DNA from: Prinsepia uniflora
Lineage: Eukaryota > Streptophyta > Magnoliopsida > Rosales > Rosaceae
Length of the DNA: 64,000 nucleotides
Assembly (NCBI GenBank): GCA_032719365.1
Contig: CM064867.1
Coordinates: 66,400,136-66,464,135, forward strand
Reading direction: 5' to 3'
How positions within the stretch are numbered: position 1 is the first letter of the stretch; each line of letters begins with the position of its first letter. A program made the translations under genes and the position numbers. Positions 55,736-64,000 of the stretch are shown here, piece by piece. The notes beneath the pieces are model-generated. The model saw only the letters and a program-made list of their open reading frames with translations, did no database searches and was not told where the DNA came from.

Positions 55736-56436
55736 TAAGGTTCCCTGACCTGAAATCAAAACTGTAAAGTAGCTTGGTTCTCGTACCTGAACATAGGACA
55801 TCAGTTGGGCACCGTGCCCGATATCTGAGGTCATATGCCCGAGACAAAACCAAATGGGTCTCATATCCGAGTTTATCCTTTTGAAATCCAAATCCAGTTC
55901 ATTTAAATCAATAAAGAAATACAGACCCGGATAAGCACCGTATAACGCCGAAACCACGAAATACGTGCTTATACGTAACCACATAGAAATGCACCCATGG
56001 CATCATCAAACATGTATTAAAACATATAACAAACATTTATGCATGCACCAATTTAGAAAACAAGGTCCACTCACAGACCGTCCGAGCTGCCACCTCGATT
56101 TGCGTGCAATATGGCTCCTCGAGCCGATCACCGTCACCGGGACTCCCAAACCTGTCCAAATCGTAATAGAAGGTTACTAACTACTTAATTAACCTCCCAC
56201 TAAAGCCCCGTAATTTTTCCGTATTTTTAACTATTTTTAAAACCGAACCTAAACCTTCCGATGCCCCAAAACATATCGAGACGGTGTCTGATTGACACGA
56301 AACCAGTCCCAAAATGTTCGTTACATCGAATAGATGATTTCGTATGTTGGAACCTTCCCCAGATTCCCTGCCACGCGCCCTCACGCGCCGCCTGAAGTGG
56401 CTGCGCATGGGCTTCACGCGCCGCTACAGTACCTGC

Positions 56437-56598
56437 TGACGTCATCGCTGACGTCAGCATGACGTCATCACTGACAGCCCATGACAGTGACACGTGTCAC
56501 GCTCCCATTGGCCCACTGTCTGACATGTCAGTCTGACATTGTCAGATCTGACATGATGACATCATCCCTGACATGATGACGTCATCAGGATGACGTCA
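56437..56598. promoter_or_regulatory. Cluster of five TGACGTCA palindromes
   Basis: TGACGTCA occurs exactly at 56437-56444, 56449-56456, 56460-56467, 56577-56584 and 56591-56598. A TGACACGTGTCA palindrome (near 56487-56498) and TGACATGTCA (56521-56530) lie between them. TGACGTCA is the classic bZIP (TGA/CREB-type) binding site and CACGTG a G-box core. Function in this LTR is inferred only. Confidence 0.75.
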
Positions 56599-57888
56599 TC
56601 AGTCATCCCTGCCTCCTCGCGGGTCGACCCGAATGACTGCAACCAGGTCGCCGTGACCCGCGGCTTGACCCGGCCGGTTCTCCCTGCTCCGACCACCGTT
56701 TCTCCTCCCGTTTGTCCCATTCTACTCATCTCAATCTAACCTAAGGTTCTATGACATTAAAATGGAAGGAAAACAACTAAAACCCGTACCTCCAATTCGG
56801 CCATGGCGGCCGTGACTTCCTCCGTCGTTCACGGTTGTTACAGGCCGTCCAACGCCTCGAAACCAATCCCTCTTGACTCCCCTAAGTCCCTAGAATGTGT
56901 TAGGATCCACAGAAACCCAAAACCGTCCCTTAAAACTCATTTTCGAATTTTGAAGTTTTCTTACCTCACGGGTTCGGCTCCTCCGCCGTGTCCTCCGTCG
57001 TCCGTCGCCGTGACTCGCCGTCCCAGCCTCTCTGTCCTTCCCTCCACTCACTCACGGTCACACCCAAGCAATGAATGGTGATGGTGTGTGTGTGTGTTTC
57101 GGTTTTTGAAAGAAAATGAAGAAAATGAAGAAAAATGGGGTTATGGGTTTCGTGTGGGAGGATGAACAAGGATGAAGGAGGATGGCTGATGAGAGAAGGA
57201 GAGATTTAATGGATGGCTGAGATTTAGAGGTTAGATGAGAGTTGGAGGGCTAGGATTGAAGGTTGTTAAAATTAAATATAAAATAATCAAAATATTAATA
57301 TTTAAATACCTAGATCCACATTTTGGGGGAATTAGCCAATAGGATGAGTGACACTTGTCACTCATCCATGGGACCCACTAAAATATCTACCCAATCAGAT
57401 TTCACCAAAACGTCCCCGTCTCGATGTTCGTGCATAGTGAAATCGAACTTCCGTGACCCATAACTCTCCCGTTCGAAGTCCGATTTCAGTGTTCCACCTG
57501 CCTATGGATTCGTATCGTCCTTATCTACGTAACGGTCTTCGGCCCTCGGCCATCGGACCTCCCGGTCAAAAAGTCAACATTTGACCCCCATTTAACCAAA
57601 ATTACCAAAATGCCCCTAAACTTCCGAACGTCATAACTTCCTCCACGAACGTCGGAATTGAACGTGCCACCTGTCTATGAACTCGTGACGTCACGAACTA
57701 CGTCACGGTCATCGGTCAAAGTCCATTTGACCGCCCGATTAAAAAGTCAACGTTTTGCCACCACCAGGGGCAAAACGGTCATTTCGCATCGTTCGTCCGA
57801 TTTCGCCCAACTAATCACGGATTAGCCTCACTAATCGTGATTAGTCACTAATCTAATCCTGGAATTTGGGACGGGTCGTTACAGTATA

Positions 57889-58086
57889 CATGACGATGAA
57901 CTCGAAATAACCATTCAAGAAGGAGCACAACTGACTCCATTCGGGACTGAAGCCCTCTTAAGTGCACTAATTGAGGTCCTTACTTGAACCCAAAATCCTT
58001 GAATCCGTCATGGCCCTAAATGAAATGCCGAGATATGTAAGTCATCCTCCTCCAACTCCAAATACTTTTGGTACTAATAAAATGCT
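57889..58086 (+). pseudogene. Athila pol segment between two solo LTRs
   Basis: A 198-bp segment reading HDDELEITIQEGAQLTPFGT and EALLSALIEVL before a stop; the rest has frame changes. It joins protease on the left and reverse transcriptase on the right once the two solo LTRs are removed. It is the poorly conserved linker before reverse transcriptase. Confidence 0.75.
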
Positions 58087-60845
58087 TGACACGACCTATC
58101 CCAATCCCCCCGGGATTAACGCGAGATGTTCCGTGCTCCCGTCTAACCCACATGCCACACGAGGTAACACGAAGGCCAGACAAGGGATAATCTGAAATCC
58201 TGAGCCCAAATGGCTCCCAAAGTGCGCCAGGATCAGCCGTGAAATGTGAGGTATCGGTCTCTGCCACAGCCCGCATCCGCTATCAACCTTAAGTGCATTA
58301 AAAACTATAAAAGCTGTGAGTGGACAAAACTTAATAATATAATAAAACTCATTTTAAAAAGACATTTATGCCCTTCACGTAAAACTATGCATGCATACAA
58401 AAACCAGTTAGTTCAAATATCATAAAATTTTTATAAAACCAAACCATTTCCTTCCTCAAATAATTAGGGCCTTAGCCCAAAACCGTAAAATCAATCAAGG
58501 GTGGGAACTCGGCCCAAAATAGTAAAACACCGAAATCCGTAAATCCAAATCCAAGTCCATGTGGGTCCCTGCCCAAATCCATAAACACAGAATTAGCATT
58601 TCATATATTCAATAATTCATGTTTACCAAATACCAATCCTCGGCATCCTAGATGCCTAGCATCCCAGATACTTAACGTCCCAGACGCTTAACGTCCCAGA
58701 CGTCATATCTCACGGTATAAGCAACATGTGTTGCCCGAGGTCTCTCCGGATCAATCTCTGACATCCCAGACGTCATATCTCACGGTCTAAGCAACGCGTG
58801 CTGCCCGAGGTCTCTCTGGGTCAATCTCTGACATCTCAGATGTCTGACGTCCCAGCCGTCTAATCATAGAAATTCTGCTCCTAAGTCACCATACGGTCCA
58901 GTCGCTCCGTGCAATGACCCCTCGCAGGCAATGCGCCATGACTTCCCCAGTGTCCCAGACATCTGGAGGAGACCATCCATATATCCTCATCTAAGGATAG
59001 TATATAGGAAACATCAGTTTAAAATCATTTCCAAAACATCTCAAAGGGGCCATGCCTGGACTTTCCATAAAATCATCGTAAATCCATAAATCCAATCCAT
59101 AAATGGGTCCGCGACCCGAAATCACGTTTATAAACCATAACTGGGCCTCATGGCCGAATTCGTAAACCAACTGGGCCCTCGGCCCGATCATATGACTCAA
59201 ATGGATCTCAGCCCGATTCTTCATTACATCAACTGGACTTCATGTCTGATCGTTTCCAAATCAAATGGGTCTCATGCCCGAGTTCATCTTTTCAAATCCA
59301 AAACCATTGCATCAAACCATCTTTGAAAACACAAGCACATACAAATCCAAAATAAAACGGTATGCCTCGAAATACGTGTAAATACGTAAATACCAAATAC
59401 CACAAACGTATGTACTCAAGGCATTTAAAATATAGATATAAAACATAGATATAAAACATATAAAACAGTTATGCATGCATCATATTTTGAAAACAAAAGT
59501 CCACTCACAGACCATCCTACCTACCGCCTCTATAAGCGCGTCATAAGCCTTCCCGAGGCTAATCACCATCACCAGACTCTTTGGACTTGTCCAAACCGTA
59601 CCCAAAGGTCACTAAATACTTCAAATGGGCTAACCCCCCCCCCCCCCCCCCCCCCCCCCAAATTTTTTGGGATTTTTAAACGTATTTAAAATAGACCTTA
59701 AACCTTCGGACATCTAAAACTACCCAGAAACAATGTCTCATCGACTCGAAACCTGTGCCAAAATGTTCATTACATCGAAAGGATAAAATTAAATGTTTAC
59801 TACATTTCCTAACTCTACCCCACGTGCCCCCACATGCCACCCAAAGGCGCTGCGCGTGAAGCCCACGTGCCGGGAACAGTGTCGTCTTCAACCTCCAATG
59901 AGACCGGTTCACTGTAAATTCGATTCGACCGAACCAGCGAGACTAGTTTTTAGCCACTTCTACCCCTTTTTAAGTCCCATTTGTTCCTACACTTTCGTCT
60001 AACCATTTCCTATCGATCTATGGGTTCAAAACTGGAAAACCAAGCCTAGAAATTACCTTCCCGATCCATGAACCAACTCCCAATTTTCCTCCGTCGAGTT
60101 CCCGCGATCCCGGCCACCGTTGGCCGTAAATCCAAGTCTAATAGCTTCGTCTCAACCTCCAGAACATGTTTCAATCATCAAAATCGATTAATAACTACTA
60201 AAATCGAGATTACCATTTTTGAACAAAAACAGAGCTTTCGGGTTTTTACCTTCGAACTGGGCCACCGTGCACGACGGTCGACACCGTTAGCACCACCATC
60301 ATCGTCTCACTTCACTCTCCAACCTTCATTCACAGTCCAAGGGCGATAGATGAGGATTTGAGGGTGTGTGAGGGTTGCACTTGTATTGGTTTTTCCACGG
60401 GTTTGGAACAACGAAGAAGATGATCGAACCAGATGAGGATAATGACCCCAATTAATTGGGTTATGGGCTTATCAGATGGGTGACACTTGTCACTCATCTG
60501 GTGGGTCCTTCCAGAACCTTCCCCAATCAAATCCTGCCACATGTCGCGATGTCTCGGTTTGCATAAATAGTGTTGTGACGTCCTAGACCTGTAACTTTCC
60601 CGTCGAACCTCTGATTTTGACGTGTCGCCTGTCTACGGACTCGTGACGTCCCGATCTACATCATGGTCATTGGTCAAAGTCCATTTGACCATCCGTGTCA
60701 AAAGTCAACTTTTTTTCCCAATTTCCAAGGGCAAAATCGTGATTTTACACCGTTCGTCTGTGATTCTCTGACTAATCCCCGATTAGTCCCGCTAATCCAA
60801 GATTACTCACTAATCTAACCTCAAAATTTAGGACGGGTTGTTATA
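58087..60845 (-). mobile_element. Second solo LTR (2.76 kb) inside Athila pol
   Basis: It starts TGACACGACCTATCCC and ends TTAGGACGGGTTGTTATA in reverse orientation, with perfect ATGCT duplications. It has GGCATC-CTA-GATGCC micro-hairpins (58640-58660), a GGGC...GCCC array (59140-59290), a 26-nt poly-C run (59634-59659) and the palindrome at 60474-60499. Confidence 0.94.
59634..59659. repeat. Poly-C tract, 26 nt
   Basis: An uninterrupted run of C in the LTR. Length may be affected by sequencing. Confidence 0.9.
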
Positions 60846-61296
60846 ATGCTTCCCTCAGTTGTCCAAGCCCCTGAACTAGAACTTAAGGTACTTCTAGAAC
60901 ATTTGAAGTACGTATTCCTGGGAGATAATGGCACCTTACCCGTCATTATTTCTTTAAATCTGAAACCTGATCAAAAGACAAAACTTCTAACTGTACTCAA
61001 GAAGTACAAAACAACGATTGGATGGACAGTTGCATACAACAAAGGAATCAACCCTGCCACTTGTGTTCATCGTATCCTTCTTGAAGATGATGCCAAACCC
61101 ACTCAGGAAGCACAAAGGAGACTTCATCCACCTATGATCGAAGTAGTTAAAAATGAGTTAATCAAACTTTAGGATTGTGGTGTTATTTAACCTATTTCAG
61201 AGAGTCATTGGGTATCTCCTATGCCGATTGTTCAAAAGAAATCTGGAATCACTGTAGTAAAAAATGTCGAGAATGAATTAGTGCCCACTCAGAGAA
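60846..61296 (+). pseudogene. Athila reverse transcriptase, N-terminal part
   Basis: It reads LPSVVQAPELELKVLLEHLK, YVFLGDNGTLPVI, KKYKTTIGWTVAY, INPATCVHRILLEDDAKPT and MIEVVKNELIKL. After a stop it continues with DCGVI, PISESHWVSPMPIVQKKSGI and VENELVPTQ, the start of the Athila reverse transcriptase palm. The sequence stops matching at about 61296, where the truncated LTR begins. The catalytic Y/F-x-D-D part is missing from the window. Confidence 0.9.
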
Positions 61297-63747
61297 GGAC
61301 ACTTGGTTGTTGATTAAAGGTGGTGCCATAGGATTGTTGACATGTGGCTGGGTCTGGATGATGGTGGAAACTGCTTGCAATCTCTCACGTTTGCCACACA
61401 CGATTCGAATATTAGTTGCACGGTTTGGGGGTTAAAAACAGAGATATAGAGACGGTGAGGAATTCAAACCCCCAGTTATCCCCAATTGAAGGTGCTATGT
61501 GAAAAAAAAACAAAAGAATAAGCGACGTGCAAAAAGGTGGTGAAGTCGTGGATGCCCGCCGTGCACGGTGGCGGTTGGAGGAGGACCAAACCCGTGAACG
61601 TCCCTATTGAGGTCCAAGTGGCTCGTGACGATTTCTTTGTTCTGGATTGATTTGGGGTATTGAACGAGGTCTCAGAGGTTGAAAGGAGTTGAGAGAGCTT
61701 AGTATCGAAGCCTGCCAAGGCTGGTTGTCGTGAAACCCGTGACTGGTAAGTCAAGAACTCGAGCATGGAAATTTACATTTGGATGCTTAAGACTCAAATT
61801 ATTGGTTACAGTGAGGTTTTGGACGTTGATAGGAAACTTTTGGACGTGGAAGGGACGACTGAGGTGACTGGAACAGTGAGAACATAGCAAAAAAAAGTGA
61901 AGGATTGAAGGTTGATCGAGGAGGTACATTCCAGTTCTTATTTCTCAACTTTGAAATTGGAAATCAGGTAGAAAGGAAGGGACGAAACTAATAGGGTCAA
62001 AAAGAGTTAAAATAGTACTAAAATTGACAGAAAACCGCCCACGCCGGCTTGGTCAAACCGGACCGGTTCGAACAGGTCTGAACCGAGTCGGCGAGAGGAA
62101 GATGGTGACACTGTTCACGCTCGTGGGATTCACACGCAGGAAGTTCCAGGCGCGCGTGGGGGTACGTGAAGGGTAGTTTGGGGAATCTTCCAACACGACT
62201 TTTAAAGTATTCGATGCAACGAACATTTTGGCACTGGTTTCGAGTCGATCGGACATCGTCTCGATAAGTTTCAGGATGTCCGAAGGTTTTAGGGCTCGTT
62301 TAAAAATAGTTAAAAATTCGGGAAAATTATGGGGCTTAGGTATGATCATTGTGAAGTAGTTAGTAACGTTATTATTCGATTGGACATGTTCGGGGAAGCC
62401 GGTAATAGTGGATTGACCGGGAACGACATATGTGCACTCGTATCGAGGCGACGACGCTATGGTTTGTGAGTGGACTTTGTTTGATAACTCTCGATGCATG
62501 CATATATGTTTTTATATGTTTACTATAAGTGATTCTAGGATTTGATTTATGGTCTTGATAGTTTACGATTTTGCACGGTTTTCGAGGTATTTACGGTTTT
62601 GTACGTTTTACGAGATTCCGAATAATCTTGTGATTTGACTATGGTTTTAATGATTTGATTTTGGGATTTGAAACATGATTTGATTTCAAGGATTTGAGCT
62701 AGATTTTGGAAAAGTGATTTCGGGCTTGGAGCCCTGTTCATGAGATTTCGATAAACGAGTTTTCGGTTTTGAAATTGGATTTCAGAAAGGGGAAATCTGG
62801 ATTTGGGTTCGGGACAGTGGTTCCGGATGCCAGCTTACGGAATCATTGTTGTGAATTCGGATAAGGATTTTCTGTGGTTTTCACTATTGTTTGAAAATGG
62901 TTTTGGGTTTAAAGACCCGGAAAAAGAAGTGAAAACCCGTTGGATCTGGTTTTGAGTTTAAAGACTCGGATTGATTGACGGGGAGGGAGGGCCCTGGATT
63001 GAAATGTTTTGAACTCAGTATATGTTTTGAGTTTAAAGACTCGGTTATTGTGATACCCCCCCCCCCCCCCAACCGAGGCCTGTAATTGTGTTTTGAGTTT
63101 AAAGACTAGTTGATATCCCGAGAAGGCCTGGTTATTGCACATGGTTTTGAGTTTAAAGACTCGGGCGCACTTGAGATCCAGTAAACTTGTAGGATTGATG
63201 TTTTTCACTGGTTTTTCACTGATTTTCCCGATTGTTTTGGGCAGTGGTCCGGATGAATTGGATTTGATGAGTTTTGGGACTGAGTTCCCTTATTTGAGAT
63301 TGACTTGTGATTTGAGGCTGAGGCCTGGATTTGGATAGCAGATGTGATTCAAGTTTTCAAATGGTTTTTATTGATGGTTTTGATACGAATGGTTTCATAA
63401 CATGTATTGATATGCATGCATTGGTTTTTAAATGGAGGGTATAACTGTAATTGTTTTATTGACTGTTTTCGATACCCTCACAGTCTTTTCGCGTTTTCGA
63501 TACCCTCCCGGTTGTTGCGGTACGGGCTGTTGGTCGAGAGAGACTGAGACATCACACCCGCGATCTACAATAGTTCGGTGCACTCTGGGAAGTCCGGTTA
63601 CTTTTGGGATAGTTGGATCGAGAATCCCTTGTCCTACTTACGTGTTACATGAAGGTTGGACGTCAGTTTAGCCTTCATGTCATGCGTAAGTTAGACGGGA
63701 GCAGGATTTAGCCCTTAATCCCGGGGGATTAGGGGTGGGTCCTTACA
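61297..63747 (+). mobile_element. 5'-truncated LTR with TTTAAA-type hairpin array
   Basis: Its end GGATTAGGGGTGGGTCCTTACA with the GACGGGAGCAGGATTTAGC block is the family's 3' terminus. The TGTAACGACCC start is absent and no duplication is visible, so roughly 600 bp of its 5' end were lost along with the missing central part of Athila reverse transcriptase. Repeated TTGAGTTTAAAGACTCGG units lie at 62885-63185, and a poly-C run is at 63054-63070. It is the same subfamily as 45651-48212. Confidence 0.82.
62885..63190 (+). repeat. TTTAAA-type micro-hairpin array
   Basis: At least five copies of GAGTTTAAAGACTC-like sequence spaced about 40-60 bp apart (arms GAGT/ACTC). Related units nearby use other arms: GGGC/GCCC (62729-62742) and GGGA/TCCC (63278-63290). 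Confidence 0.82.
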
Positions 63748-64000
63748 TCGATTCTAGGCTAGTACTTAAATGGGAGAAATGTCACTTCATGGTAACTCAA
63801 GGGATAGTTTTAGGACATATTGTTTTGTCTAAAGGCATAGAGGTTGATAGAGCTAAAGTAGATCTTGTGCGGTACTTACATTCTCCCACTTCGATGAGAG
63901 AGATCCGTTCATTCCTTGGACATGCAAGTTTTTACCAGCGATTCATCAAAGAATTCTCATCAATTTCTAGACCCCTATGTCGTTTACTTCAAAAGGAAAC
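63748..64000 (+). pseudogene. Athila reverse transcriptase, thumb region, runs off the window
   Basis: Reading resumes with LVLKWEKCHFMVTQGIVLGH, IVLSKGIEVDRAKVDLV, REIRSFLGHASFYQRFIKEF and SSISRPLCRLL, the segment after the catalytic centre of the Athila reverse transcriptase. The frame is open to the window's end. The gap relative to the part ending at 61296 is about 120-150 residues by the usual length of the domain. Confidence 0.9.

Larger units (their letters stand above)
54704..57883 (-). mobile_element. Solo LTR (3.18 kb) of the CGACCC family inside Athila pol
   Basis: It starts TGACAGGACCCATCCC and ends GGGACGGGTCGTTACA in reverse orientation, with perfect GTATA duplications. It has a CTGACA...TGTCAG hairpin near its end (54759-54776), a tandem GGTTCATG/CATGAACC array (55485-55735), a TGACGTCA cluster (56437-56598) and the palindrome at 57342-57367. 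It carries no genes. Confidence 0.95.
54699..57888. repeat. Target-site duplication GTATA around solo LTR
   Basis: GTATA at 54699-54703 and 57884-57888. Confidence 0.94.
58082..60850. repeat. Target-site duplication ATGCT around solo LTR
   Basis: ATGCT at 58082-58086 and 60846-60850. Confidence 0.94.

Overview
This is plant nuclear DNA, most likely from a eudicot with a repeat-rich genome. The evidence is a spliced nuclear gene with GT-AG introns, plus Ty1/Copia, Ty3/Gypsy (chromovirus and Athila type) and Cassandra-type TRIM retrotransposons nested inside each other. There are no bacterial operons, CRISPR arrays, tRNA genes or rRNA genes. Nearly every long reading frame is a decayed retrotransposon fragment.

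Layout. 1-14926: a minus-strand Copia element (Copia A, 5' LTR 14729-14926) broken by a long LTR at the window edge (1-2116), a solo LTR (5308-8658, 5-bp duplication CTGTC) and a complete minus-strand Copia B (9756-14558, duplication CTTTC). 14927-17647 and 31643-32620: host sequence carrying minus-strand exons of a mitochondrial complex III assembly chaperone (CBP3/UQCC1 family). One intron of this gene holds Copia C (17648-31637, duplication GTAAT). Copia C itself contains a complete coding-free LTR element (20271-28338, duplication TTTCC) and a truncated Copia D (29411-30924). 32621-41560: overlapping LTR remnants, a solo LTR (33487-36800, duplication CAAGA), a GT microsatellite and a Cassandra-like TRIM with 5S-rRNA-derived sequence. 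41561-64000: an Athila-type element (5' LTR, tRNA primer site, gag, protease, reverse transcriptase pieces). It is interrupted by a chromovirus remnant with RNase H, integrase and chromodomain (44451-51469), LTR fragments, two solo LTRs (54704-57883, duplication GTATA; 58087-60845, duplication ATGCT) and a truncated LTR (to 63747).

The dominant repeat is a family of very long LTRs (2.4-3.4 kb, TGTAACGACCC... to ...CCTGTCA), seen mostly as solo LTRs and once as a complete element without coding capacity. The chromovirus remnant has related LTRs, so chromovirus proteins may have mobilised the family; this is inference. The most unusual signal lies inside these LTRs. They carry arrays of short inverted repeats (5-10 bp arms, 3-7 nt loops) whose arm sequences change from unit to unit while pairing is kept, and a conserved ~26-bp palindrome around TGACA-NN-TGTCA. 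One copy also has five exact TGACGTCA palindromes within about 160 bp.

The genes do not form a pathway. The only candidate host function is the complex III chaperone; the remainder is a record of layered insertions, deletions and LTR-LTR recombination.
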